From positions 16,015-80,014 of the forward strand of contig CAKVCK010000018.1 of the NCBI GenBank assembly GCA_934725575.1: 64,000 nt of DNA, given 5' to 3'. This DNA is from an uncultured Bacteroidales bacterium. Its GTDB lineage: Bacteria > Bacteroidota > Bacteroidia > Bacteroidales > UBA932. This document shows positions 17,579 through 26,700 of this stretch, one piece after another. The translations under genes were made by a program, and so were the position numbers. Positions within the stretch are counted from its first letter, which is position 1, and each line of letters opens with the position of its first letter. The notes beneath the pieces are model-generated. The model saw only the letters and a program-made list of their open reading frames with translations. It did not search any database and was not told the origin of the DNA.

Positions 17579-18238
17579 TTATTTGAAAAATTTCAGCGCT
17601 GATCTGCACAAATCGGTGATTTTTGACCATTCTCCGGCCGCGATCATCTCTTTCGGGAACAGTTTAGAGCCCATCCCGACGCAGGTGACTCCGGATTTGG
17701 CCCAGGCCGAGAGATTCTCCTCGGTCGGCTCCACACTTCCTGTGGCCATGATCATAGACCAAGGCAGAGGTGCGAGAACGTCCTTCACGAACTTCGGTCC
17801 GCCTACGCTTCCGGCAGGGAAGACCTTCACGAGGTCACAGCCGAGTTCCTGCGCGTTGCAGATCTCGGTGACGCTTCCGCATCCAGGGGTGTAAGGAATC
17901 CCGTGTCTGTTGCACAGTCTGGCGACCTCCGGGTTCAGAGACGGCGACACGATGAAGTTCGCGCCCATCTGAATGTATAGAGCTGCCGTTGGAGTGTCCA
18001 GAATGGTTCCCGCACCGAGGATAAGCCCGGGGCACTCGGCCAAAACGAACTTGGACAACTCCTTGAAAACCTCGATCGCGAAGTCTCCGCGGTTTGTGAA
18101 CTCAAAGGCCCTGATGCCGCCTTCATAGCAGGCCTTGACAACGTTTTGGGCGATTTCCACATTATTGTTGAAGAATACCGGGACTATTCCCGTCTCTTTC
18201 ATCGCCGTCAAGGTCTCAAGCTTTCTGTATTTTGACAT
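17579..18238 (-). CDS. kdgA: 2-keto-3-deoxy-6-phosphogluconate (KDPG) aldolase
   Basis: 219-residue class I aldolase of the Eda/KdgA family. It splits KDPG to pyruvate and glyceraldehyde-3-phosphate, often with 4-hydroxy-2-oxoglutarate activity. The Schiff-base lysine sits in CDLVKVFPAG. The conserved glutamate is in GIRAFEFTNRG, and GAGTILDTPTAALYIQMGANF is the family core. It lies 10 bases after kdgK, its pathway partner, and is the last gene of the grpE-dnaJ transcript. It provides the last step for uronate sugars released by the lyase locus at 22-37 kb. Confidence 0.93.
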   Translation of the reverse strand: MSKYRKLETLTAMKETGIVPVFFNNNVEIAQNVVKACYEGGIRAFEFTNRGDFAIEVFKELSKFVLAECPGLILGAGTILDTPTAALYIQMGANFIVSPSLNPEVARLCNRHGIPYTPGCGSVTEICNAQELGCDLVKVFPAGSVGGPKFVKDVLAPLPWSMIMATGSVEPTEENLSAWAKSGVTCVGMGSKLFPKEMIAAGEWSKITDLCRSALKFFK

Positions 18239-18248
18239 ATCCGTAAAA

Positions 18249-19286
18249 TTATCTTGACACGCGGCCTGAGCCGTTTCCTTTCATAAGATTCTCCACTTCC
18301 TTGACGCTGACCTGGTTGAAGTCACCGAAAATGGTGTGCTTCAGCGCAGATGCCGCCGCGGCGAAGTCAATCGCCTGCTGGTCATCCTTGTAGGTCAGGA
18401 GGCCATAGATGAGTCCGCCCATAAACGAGTCTCCTCCGCCGACACGGTCAACGATGTGTGTGATGTCATAGCGGCGGGACTGGAAGAGTCTCTCTCCATT
18501 GAATATTACCCCGCCCCAGGTATTGTGGTTGGCGTTGATCGAGCCGCGCAGGGTGATGGCCACCTTCTTGCAGCGCGGGAACCTTGCCATAAGCTGTCTG
18601 CAGACGCTCTCAAAACGACTCTGGTCAATGGCTCCATCCGTCTGTTCGGCGTTGAATCCCTCCGGCTTGATACCGAACTCCTTCTCGGCGTCCTCCTCGT
18701 TGCCAAGGATGAGGTCGCAGCCTTCCACGAGGGCCGGCATAACCTCAGCCGCGGTCTTGCCATATTTCCAAAGGTTCTTCCTGTAGTTGAGGTCGCAGGA
18801 CACGAATATTCCAAGTCTGTTCGCGGCCTTTACCGCCTCAAGGCAGACATCCGCCGCACTCTGGCTGATCGCTGGGGTGATGCCGGTCCAATGGAACCAG
18901 TCGGCTCCCTCAAAGACCTTCTCCCAATCGATCATTCCAGGCTGAATGGTTGATATTGATGAATATGCACGGTCGTAAACCACCTTGCTTGGACGTGCGA
19001 CGGCACCGGTCTCAAGGAAATATATTCCCAGGCGGTCTCCGCCGAAGACGCAGTGTTTGGTGCCTACTCCGTAGGAGTGCAGGTCGCGGATGCAGCTGTG
19101 GGCGATGTCGTTGTCAGGGAATCTGGTCACGAATTCAGTGTCGATTCCAAAATTCGCGAGTGAGACAGCCACATTGGCCTCGCCGCCGCCGAAAGTGGCC
19201 TCGAATTGTTTTGCCTGCGAGAATCTCAGGTAGCCCGGGGTGGAGAGCCTGAGCATGATCTCGCCGAATGTGATTACTTTTGCCAT
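18249..19286 (-). CDS. kdgK: 2-keto-3-deoxygluconate (KDG) kinase, PfkB family
   Basis: 345-residue carbohydrate kinase. PfkB signatures are FGGGEANVAVSLANFG near the N-terminus and DRVGGGDSFMGGLIYG near the C-terminus, whose Asp is the catalytic base. The latter has GGGD in place of the common GAGD. With the KDPG aldolase gene directly downstream, phosphorylation of KDG to KDPG is the best call. Its ATG overlaps the TAA of the upstream lipoprotein gene, so translation is coupled. The family alone would also allow another ketosugar kinase. Confidence 0.88.
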   Translation of the reverse strand: MAKVITFGEIMLRLSTPGYLRFSQAKQFEATFGGGEANVAVSLANFGIDTEFVTRFPDNDIAHSCIRDLHSYGVGTKHCVFGGDRLGIYFLETGAVARPSKVVYDRAYSSISTIQPGMIDWEKVFEGADWFHWTGITPAISQSAADVCLEAVKAANRLGIFVSCDLNYRKNLWKYGKTAAEVMPALVEGCDLILGNEEDAEKEFGIKPEGFNAEQTDGAIDQSRFESVCRQLMARFPRCKKVAITLRGSINANHNTWGGVIFNGERLFQSRRYDITHIVDRVGGGDSFMGGLIYGLLTYKDDQQAIDFAAAASALKHTIFGDFNQVSVKEVENLMKGNGSGRVSR

Positions 19287-20158
19287 TATCGTTCGTTGTT
19301 ATTTTCTGGTGTGTAAATGTAGATGTTGTGGATCTCCCGGTCATAGCCAGGGTAGAATCCCTTCGGCATTCCGAGGATGATCCGTGCGCCCCTGTTGGAC
19401 ATCACGATGAGATTCCCGTTCTTTGGATTCATCGTAAGCCCCTCTATCTCGCCGGTCAGGATGAAATCGTCCATAGTGCGGAACAACGTCACCTCGCCTG
19501 TCTTCAGATCCACCTTGTAAAGGTTGTCCGGCTCTCCTTTCTCGGCGTCACCGTCATCGCAGGAGACGAGCATCTGCCCGTCCACGCAGTAGATTCCCTG
19601 CTGGAGTCTCGGGGCGGAGGAGAGTGTCAGGTTCCTGAGGTACTTCCCGGTCTTGAGGTCGTAGCAGTAAAGTTCCGAGCCTTGTACCCAGTCGGCCATC
19701 CAGACCTCCTTGCGGTCACGGTCAACGGCGAGGCCGCAGCATTCGACCTGGCCGGATTCCGGAACCCAAGGGATTGAACGCTTATATTCAAGGGTCTTCG
19801 CATCGTAGATGGCGGTCTGGATGTTCTTGCCGACACCGTCAAGGAAATATTCACAGCCGGCGAAGAGCTCTCCGTCATATTCATCGATGTCGCCGATGTG
19901 GTTGCATTCCAGTTGAAGGTCTTTGAACGGGGCTTCGTTTTTTGCGACCAGATTGCCCTCCATATCATATTTATAGAGCGCGGTGGATCCGGAAATATAG
20001 TAGAAATCCCCATCGGTGGCGACCCCTTGGCGGCCTTCGACCTCCAGCACGTGATCCAGTTTGAAGTCGCTGTCAAGAACGGAAACAGCCCTCCCGCACG
20101 AAACGCAGCACAGGAAGGCCATAAAACCAATGATTGTCGAATGAATCGCTCTCTTCAT
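19286..20158 (-). CDS. Propeller-like lipoprotein of unknown function
   Basis: 290-residue predicted lipoprotein (CCVSC, Cys21). Repeats such as GVATDGDFYYISGSTALYKYD, DAKTLEYKRSIPWV, CGLAVDRDRKEVWMADWVQG and VDLKTGEVTLFRTM suggest a six- or seven-bladed propeller related to SMP-30/quinoprotein folds. Function not recognised. Its start overlaps the dnaJ stop, and its stop overlaps the kdgK start (TAATG in both cases). It is therefore wedged inside a translationally coupled chaperone-to-sugar operon. Its position beside kdgK hints at a sensor or binding role for uronates, which is only an inference. Confidence 0.7.
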   Translation of the reverse strand: MKRAIHSTIIGFMAFLCCVSCGRAVSVLDSDFKLDHVLEVEGRQGVATDGDFYYISGSTALYKYDMEGNLVAKNEAPFKDLQLECNHIGDIDEYDGELFAGCEYFLDGVGKNIQTAIYDAKTLEYKRSIPWVPESGQVECCGLAVDRDRKEVWMADWVQGSELYCYDLKTGKYLRNLTLSSAPRLQQGIYCVDGQMLVSCDDGDAEKGEPDNLYKVDLKTGEVTLFRTMDDFILTGEIEGLTMNPKNGNLIVMSNRGARIILGMPKGFYPGYDREIHNIYIYTPENNNER

Positions 20159-21336
20159 TAGAAAATGTTCTTCATCTTGTCGAACAACGCCTTGTCGTCA
20201 CGGGAAGGATCCGGGGTGAACGAACGGCTTGTCCTCATATTTTCCAGGGCGTTCCTCTCATCAGAGGAGAGTCTCTTTGGAATCCAGACCAGAATCTTCA
20301 CGTAGAGGTCTCCGGTCCCGCTTCCGTAGCCGCTCACGGCAGGGAGTCCCTTTCCGCGGAGTTTCATCACTGTACCGGACTGTGTGCCCGGATCCACCTT
20401 GACCTTGTACGATCCGTCCAGGCAAGGGACAGTGATCTCGGTTCCCAGAATGGCGTCGGTCACGGAGATGACTGTCGAGTAGAACAGGTTCTTGCCGTCA
20501 CGCTTCAATGATGAGTGCGGAATTTCCTCAATGACAACGAACAGGTCGCCGTTGATGCCATTGTGTGGAGCGGAGTGCCCTTCTCCCCTGATTGTCAGCT
20601 GCATACCATCCTCGACACCTGCCGGGATCTTGACCTTCACGGTCTCACGTCTGCGGACTAAACCAGTGCCGCCGCAGGTGCGGCAAGGATTGCTGATGAC
20701 TTTCCCTTCGCCGCCGCACTGAGGGCAGGTTGAATATGTCACCGTCCTTCCGAACAGCGAGTTGACCACACGCTGTGTCTGTCCAGAGCCGTTGCAGGTC
20801 GGGCAGGTTTTGACATCGGAGGCGTTCTTGGTTCCGCGTCCGCCGCAGTCAGGGCAAGGCCTGTTGCGCTCGATCGTGATCTCTTTCTCCGCTCCGGTGG
20901 CGATCTCCTCAAGGGTAAGACGGATCCTTGTACGGATGTCACGGCCTTTCATAACCCTTTGCTGCTGAGTTCGTCCCTGACCTCCGCCGAATCCGCCGAA
21001 ACCAGAGAATCCGCCGAATCCTCCTCCGAACAGGTCGTTCAGAATGTCGTTCAGGTTTCCGAAACCTCCACTGAAGTCTGGTCCTGGCTGTCCGTCCACA
21101 CCGGCGAATCCGAACTGGTCATATTTTGCCTTTTTGTCAGGATCGCTGAGCACTGAATATGCCTCCGAAGCCTCCTTGAATTTCTCCTCGGCGGTCTTTT
21201 TCTCTGCCTCGGTGCCGTCCACCCAACGGTCAGGATGCCACTTCATCGCGGCAGCCCTGTAGGCTTTCTTTATCTCATCGGCGCCGGCGGTCTTCGCGAC
21301 CCCCAACACCTCGTAGTAATCTCTTTTGTCTGCCAT
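20158..21336 (-). CDS. dnaJ: Chaperone protein DnaJ (Hsp40, type I)
   Basis: 392-residue co-chaperone that stimulates DnaK ATPase. The J-domain covers residues 4-72 with the HPD tripeptide (KWHPDRW). A Gly/Phe-rich linker covers about 80-125 (GGFGGFSGFGGFGGG). The zinc-finger domain holds four CxxCxGxG-type motifs (CPDCGGRG, CPTCNGSG, CPQCGGEG, CRTCGGTG). The C-terminal substrate domains follow. Thirteen bases separate it from grpE upstream. The downstream lipoprotein start overlaps its stop. Confidence 0.98.
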   Translation of the reverse strand: MADKRDYYEVLGVAKTAGADEIKKAYRAAAMKWHPDRWVDGTEAEKKTAEEKFKEASEAYSVLSDPDKKAKYDQFGFAGVDGQPGPDFSGGFGNLNDILNDLFGGGFGGFSGFGGFGGGQGRTQQQRVMKGRDIRTRIRLTLEEIATGAEKEITIERNRPCPDCGGRGTKNASDVKTCPTCNGSGQTQRVVNSLFGRTVTYSTCPQCGGEGKVISNPCRTCGGTGLVRRRETVKVKIPAGVEDGMQLTIRGEGHSAPHNGINGDLFVVIEEIPHSSLKRDGKNLFYSTVISVTDAILGTEITVPCLDGSYKVKVDPGTQSGTVMKLRGKGLPAVSGYGSGTGDLYVKILVWIPKRLSSDERNALENMRTSRSFTPDPSRDDKALFDKMKNIF

Positions 21337-21349
21337 ATTCGTCTATCTC

Positions 21350-21985
21350 CTATATTCCGACAACAACCTTGGCGTAGCGGATGACCTTTCCGGAAAGGGT
21401 GTAGCCCGTCTGGACGACATCGTACACCAAGCCTTTCTTGTCTTCCTCCTGAACCGGGAACTGGGCCACCGCCTCGTGGAAGTCTGTGTCGAACTTCTCG
21501 CCCTTGGCCTTGATCACCTCAAGCCCCTTGGTTTTAAGATATCCCATCAGTTTGTTGAATATCAGCGCGGTGCCTTCCTTGGCGACTTCATCGGCCGAGT
21601 TTTCCTCCAGCATCTTCATCGCCCTCTCGCAGTCATCCAGCACCGGAAGCAGCCCCTTGATCGTGTCGGCCGACGCTGATGAGACAAGCTCCAGCTTAGC
21701 CTCCGCGGAATGTCTGCGGAAGTTCTCGAAATCAGCCATCAAGCGGATGTAGTCATCCTTCTCCTTGGCCACGCTGGCCTTAAGCTCTTCGTTTTCTTTC
21801 AGAAGAGTGTTGAGTTTCTCCTCGATCTTCTTGGCCTCCTCAGCCTCGCTTTCTCCCTCCTCCTTCTTCTCCTCAACCTTTGTTTTCGCGCCGGTTTCCC
21901 CGTTATGCTCAACCGCCTCGTCCCTCTTGCGCTCTTCCTGCTGATTTATGTCGCCTTTCTTAATGTCCTTGTTCTTCTTGCTCAT
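21350..21985 (-). CDS. grpE: Nucleotide exchange factor GrpE
   Basis: 211-residue GrpE, which exchanges nucleotide on DnaK. ATG 21985 (MSKKNKDIKKGDINQQ) is chosen; the longer frame adds an implausible leader. A charged N-terminal tail is followed by a long coiled coil (about 60-105, EEAKKIEEKLNTLLKENEEL). The GrpE core has FENFRRHSAEA and a beta domain ending VQTGYTLSGKVIRYAKVVV. It is the first gene of the run grpE-dnaJ-lipoprotein-kdgK-kdgA. A TATCTTTG promoter box lies 67 bases upstream. Confidence 0.96.
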   Translation of the reverse strand: MSKKNKDIKKGDINQQEERKRDEAVEHNGETGAKTKVEEKKEEGESEAEEAKKIEEKLNTLLKENEELKASVAKEKDDYIRLMADFENFRRHSAEAKLELVSSASADTIKGLLPVLDDCERAMKMLEENSADEVAKEGTALIFNKLMGYLKTKGLEVIKAKGEKFDTDFHEAVAQFPVQEEDKKGLVYDVVQTGYTLSGKVIRYAKVVVGI

Positions 21986-22051
21986 ATTGTATTTTCTCCT
22001 TTTTTCAATCGTGCGGCTTTCCTTGGCCCCAACAGGCACGGAAAGCGTCTG

Positions 22052-22059
22052 CAAAGATA
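22052..22059 (-). promoter_or_regulatory. -7 promoter box for the grpE operon
   Basis: The minus strand reads TATCTTTG, a full match to TAnnTTTG. The predicted leader to ATG 21985 is about 60 bases. No heat-shock CIRCE repeat was seen. Confidence 0.55.
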
Positions 22060-22111
22060 TCAAAATATCTGCCAATATCCACAGCCTGCCATTCTGTCAG
22101 AAGACGTCGGT

Positions 22112-22144
22112 GTTGCACAAAACAGAAAAAGATTGCGTATCTTT
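22112..22144 (+). promoter_or_regulatory. Promoter of sigma/FecR locus 2
   Basis: TTG at 22112-22114 and TATCTTTG at 22137-22144 match the Bacteroidota -33/-7 elements with a 22-base spacer. ATG of the sigma gene is 22 bases downstream. It is divergent from the grpE promoter. Confidence 0.6.
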
Positions 22145-22166
22145 GCGGTCGCATAGCTGATGACCG

Positions 22167-22745
22167 ATGACTGAGATTTCAGACAAATATCTTTTGACGC
22201 GGCTCTCCGAAGGCAGGAAAGATGCCTATGAGGAGCTTTTCGCGAGGTATTACACAAAAGTCCGTAAATTCATCGGCTCGGTGCTCTTCGGCAGTGTTGA
22301 CGCTGATGACCTTGCACAGAATGTCTTTCTGAAGGTCTGGGAGCGGAGACGCGATCTTGCGGCCGTGGATTCTTTGGACGCCTATCTCTTCACTGTGGCA
22401 AGGAACGAAGTCTGCGATTGTGTCAGGAAGCATAAGGTGAATGAGAAATTCCTGGATTCGGTCAAGGATCCGGACGATTACATCAGCGGTATGAGGATCG
22501 AGTATGACACGCGCAAGATAACCGACATCGTGAGCGAGTGTGTCGGGAATATGCCGCCACAGCGCCGGATGTGTTTCGTGATGAGCCGTGAGATGCATTT
22601 GACAAGCCAGAAGATAGCGGAGAGGCTGAACATTTCCAAGCGTACCGTTGACCGTCATTTGTCACTGGCCTTGAAGGACATCCGTGACGCTTTGGGAAAG
22701 GTCCTGTCTGGAATTGTCCTGTTCATCGTCTCTTGTTGGATATAG
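22167..22745 (+). CDS. ECF-type RNA polymerase sigma factor (SusC/D locus 2)
   Basis: 192-residue ECF sigma factor. Region 2 is at about residues 20-85 (DAYEELFARYYTKVRKFIGS, DADDLAQNVFLKVWERR). Region 4 is at about 122-175 (MPPQRRMCFVMSREMHLTSQ, IAERLNISKRTVDRHLSLAL). The hydrophobic tail GIVLFIVSCWI is seen in many Bacteroidota sigma factors of this class. It lies 83 bases before the FecR gene and should control the lyase locus downstream. It differs clearly from the sigma factor at the window start, so the two loci have separate signals. Confidence 0.94.
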   Translation: MTEISDKYLLTRLSEGRKDAYEELFARYYTKVRKFIGSVLFGSVDADDLAQNVFLKVWERRRDLAAVDSLDAYLFTVARNEVCDCVRKHKVNEKFLDSVKDPDDYISGMRIEYDTRKITDIVSECVGNMPPQRRMCFVMSREMHLTSQKIAERLNISKRTVDRHLSLALKDIRDALGKVLSGIVLFIVSCWI

Positions 22746-22828
22746 TCTCTGAAATTAATACGCAAAAAAAACGTTTTTTGATTGGGTATGTCCGTTAACG
22801 TGCACGTCATAATGGTAAAACGTGAGTT

Positions 22829-23716
22829 ATGGATATACACAACAATGATGCACTGAAAAGGATATGGGATTCCATCCCGGAGGAGAACACGGTGGAAAGC
22901 GGCAGGGCTTTCAGCCGTTTCTGGAGGACGGTGCGGAGGGAAAGGCCGGCTTATTTCGGAAAGGCTGCCCGGATATATTCCTACATCGCCGCCGCTCTTT
23001 TCATTCCGATGCTTATCGTAGGAACTCTTTATCTATTCCGGGAGAGGACTTATATTCCTGAATATGCTGAATTCATAGTCCCTCAGGGACAACGGGATTC
23101 CGTGCGTCTGGAAGACAACAGCCTGGTTTGGCTTAACGCAGGCTCGCGTCTGATTTATCCAAAGGATTTCAGTCCGGATGTCAGGAAGGTCTTTCTGATC
23201 GGAGAGGGATTCTTCGAGGTCGCCAAGGATCCGGAAAGGCCGTTTGTCGTAAGCGCCGGTGAGGTAAGTGTCCGGGTGCTTGGAACCAAGTTCAACCTGT
23301 CCTCCTACGAGGATTCCAAATCGGTGTATGTCAGTCTGGTCGAAGGCTCGGTACGGATTGAGTCCGAGCATAACGGTGTCAGGAAGGAGTTGCTTATGTC
23401 GCCTGGGGAGATCGTTCAGTATGACAGGATCAGCGGAGATCTTGGAAAGACACCAGGCAGCGCGTCCGCTATGGCTTGCTGGAAAAACGGAGGCTTTTAT
23501 TTCAACGACAGGCCTCTTGACGAGATCGTGGAGTGTTTCGAGCGGGCTTATGGTGTAAGGATCACGCTTGATGGCGGCTTGATCGACAGGGAAAAATATT
23601 CATTGGCCTTTGTCAACGACGAGACGCTTGACCAGATGCTTTCGGCGATCGCCTACGACGGCAGATTGACTGTCGTCCGGACGGAGGACGGATATTCATT
23701 GCGCAAAAGAAAATAA
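22829..23716 (+). CDS. FecR-family anti-sigma factor
   Basis: 295-residue inner-membrane anti-sigma protein. The short N-terminal sigma-binding segment (about 1-45) is followed by a membrane segment at about 51-70 (YSYIAAALFIPMLIVGTLYL). The FecR domain covers about 85-190 (DSVRLEDNSLVWLNAGSRLI, GEGFFEVAKDPERPF, VLGTKFNLSSYEDS). The C-terminal DUF4974-type domain covers about 220-290 (RPLDEIVECFERAYGVRITL). It sits between its sigma factor and the STN-bearing SusC gene. Confidence 0.94.
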   Translation: MDIHNNDALKRIWDSIPEENTVESGRAFSRFWRTVRRERPAYFGKAARIYSYIAAALFIPMLIVGTLYLFRERTYIPEYAEFIVPQGQRDSVRLEDNSLVWLNAGSRLIYPKDFSPDVRKVFLIGEGFFEVAKDPERPFVVSAGEVSVRVLGTKFNLSSYEDSKSVYVSLVEGSVRIESEHNGVRKELLMSPGEIVQYDRISGDLGKTPGSASAMACWKNGGFYFNDRPLDEIVECFERAYGVRITLDGGLIDREKYSLAFVNDETLDQMLSAIAYDGRLTVVRTEDGYSLRKRK

Positions 23717-23738
23717 TCAACCATTTAATTAAAAAATA

Positions 23739-26700
23739 ATGAAGTTAACCACAAGATTATCGGCTGTCCTCATGCTGATGATGCTGCTCTGTCATTCCGT
23801 GACGGTGACGGCCCAACAGAGGATAAGCCTTACGAAAAATGACACTCCGATCAAGGAGATCATTGAGATTCTGAGGAGCGAATGGGGCTATTCATTCGCG
23901 TACAAGACAAGCGAGGTGAATCTGGACAGGAATGTCAGCATCTCCGTCTCTGATTCAAAGATTGATGACGTTCTGGAGGAAATCTTCAAGGATCAGCCCG
24001 TGATTTTCAGTGTTGAGGGAAAACTCATCTACTTGGTCGCCAAACCAATGGTCAGAACGCAGGGCAAGGACATTCCTCTCACAGGAAAGGTCCTTGACGA
24101 CAAAGGCAACCCGGTTCCCGGCGCCTATGTGCTGGAGAAGGGGACCAAGAACGGCACGGTGACGGATTCCGATGGCGTGTTCTGTTTCGACAAGACTCCG
24201 GAAAGCGGTGTGCTTGTCGTTTCATCTCTCGGATTCGAGGACAAGGAGGTCAGTGTCTCGGGAAAGAAGAACATCACTGTCTCTCTGCAGGAGAACAGGA
24301 TAATGCTGGACGAGACTGTCGTCGTGGGCTATGCGTCCCAAAAGAAGGCCACGCTTACAGGCTCTGTCTCTTCGATCAAGATTGATGACAATGCCCTTGG
24401 CCGCCCGGTGACAAGCGTGTCCAGCTCACTGGCGGGACTCGCCGCCGGAGTCGCCGTAAACCAGACCACCGGCAAGCCTGGCACGTCGGCTACGATAAGG
24501 ATCAGGGGAATAGGAACCCTCAACAACAACTCGCCTTTGGTCCTGGTCGATGGAGTTGAATGGAGTATGGACAATCTGAATCCTGCCGACATCGAAAGCA
24601 TAAGCGTCCTGAAGGATGCCGCCTCCACGGCCATTTATGGAGCGCAGGGCGCGAACGGAGTAATCCTTGTGACCACAAGGCAGGGGGACGGGAAGATACG
24701 CTTTGACTATAATGGCTACGTCTCCATCCAGCAGGCTTTGAACAAGTTGTCAATGATCTCCGACTATGCTGATTATATGGAACTTGTGAACGAGTCCCTG
24801 ACCAATGTGGACAACACGCCTTACTACACCCAGGCCACCATCGACATGTGGCGCAGGGCCGGCAAGTACCCTACCGCCGTCAATGAATATGGTGTCCCGA
24901 ACTACATCGCCTATCCTAATACGGAGTGGTTCAGCGAGATATTCAAGACCGGCGTCTCGCAGAACCATCATCTTTCGATGGCAGGCTCTTCCAACGGCAT
25001 AAGGTATTCCGCTGGAGTCGGTTACACTGACAACCCGGGAATCATGAATGTCGCCGATGGCGTGAATTCCGGGGCGAAGAAACTGACGGTGCAGGCCAAG
25101 GGAGAGGGAACCGTCGGCAAGTGGCTGACTTTGGGGACCAACATCTACGGCACGATGGACAATCTTGGCGCGGCCAACACGGCTAACGTGTTCACTTATC
25201 TCGGCAGGACATGTCCGGGAATATGGCCGGGAGAGCCTTATAAATATGGCGTGCCGGCCTCGTCGGAGGAGTCCACGACCGCGAACAACCTTCTCAGCTG
25301 GCTTGACCGTCAGGGACAGGACAAAAGGGAAAGCTATTCGCTGACGGGATATTTCAAAGCGAGACTTATTGAGGGATTGCAGCTTGAGGGAAAGGTCAAC
25401 TATCTTTCCTACAGAAGGGATTACAAGTATTTCGGCAGCGCGAGGACCAGTACCTGGGACTACGCCAGAAACGAGGTCCGAAGCAGCGCCAACCTTACGG
25501 ACCAGCAGGTCACTAACGCGAACTATCATTCCGGACAGACAAACACCGAGCTTCTTCTCCGGTACAATGTCAACATCGCCGACACGCACGAGATCACGGC
25601 TCTTGCCGGTTACTCCACGCAGCATTATCTGTACGATGAGTTCTCGGCAAGGAAAAAAGGAATGACGTCCGAGTCGCTGACCGATCTGAACGCTCTCGGC
25701 ACGATGGACAGCATCACTGGATATTCGACGGAATGGGCCATGGCTTCCTTGTTCGGCAGGCTGAACTATTCCTACAAGAGCAGGTATATCATCGAAGGCA
25801 ATGTCCGTTACGACGGCTCGTCCAGATTCTCGCCGAAATCCCGTTGGGGATTGTTCCCGTCCGTGTCAGGTGCATGGAGACTTTCCGAGGAACCGTTCAT
25901 GTCCTCGCTCCGTTCATGGCTGGACAACTTCAAGATCAGGGCCTCCTATGGTGTGACAGGTAACAACCGTACCTCCAACTATGCCTGGCAGGCGACTTAC
26001 GCGTCATCCACCATCGCGCTGGAGGGAGGAAAGACATCCGCGATGTTCACAAGCAAGATCGGCAACGAGAATCTTAAATGGGAGACTACAAGGACCACGG
26101 ATGTCGGAATCGACTTCGCGATGTTCGGCAACAGACTTTCCGGAGAGGTCGATTGGTACAACAAGAACACAAGCGGAATCCTCTTCGTCCCGTCGCTCAG
26201 CATCACGATGGGACAGGTGACCGGAGCTACGGAGAACATCGCCGAGGTCAACAACAAAGGTCTGGAATTCAATCTGAAATGGAATGACAAGGTCGGAGAT
26301 TTCCGTTACGCTGTCGGAGCGAACATTTCCTTCAACAGGAATATTGTCAAGAAATATAAAGGTGCCCTTGTCAAGGGTTGGGCCGAGGACGGGCAGTATG
26401 TGAACAATCTTGCGGATGTCTCCGAAAGCGGTTTCGGGGGAAGGATAGCCGAGGGCTACAAGCTCGGCGAGACCTATCTCAGGAAGATCTACCGCGGAAC
26501 CGGCGACTATGACGGAAGCGGCAATCTGGATCTGAACGCCGGCCCGAAGGACGGAATAATCCGAACAGAGTCAGATATGGAATGGGTGCGTATGATGGTT
26601 GAGTCCGGCTACAAGTTCTGCGGCGTGAACATGGTCTCCAAGAACACGCTTTGGTACGGTGACATCATCTACGAGGACTCCAACGGGGACGGAAACTATG

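Noticed and set aside
22760..22812. Palindromic A/T run (AAAAAACGTTTTTT) and ACGTGCACGT between sigma and FecR genes of locus 2
   Set aside because: Could be an internal attenuator or operator, but no supporting second copy or conserved position is visible.
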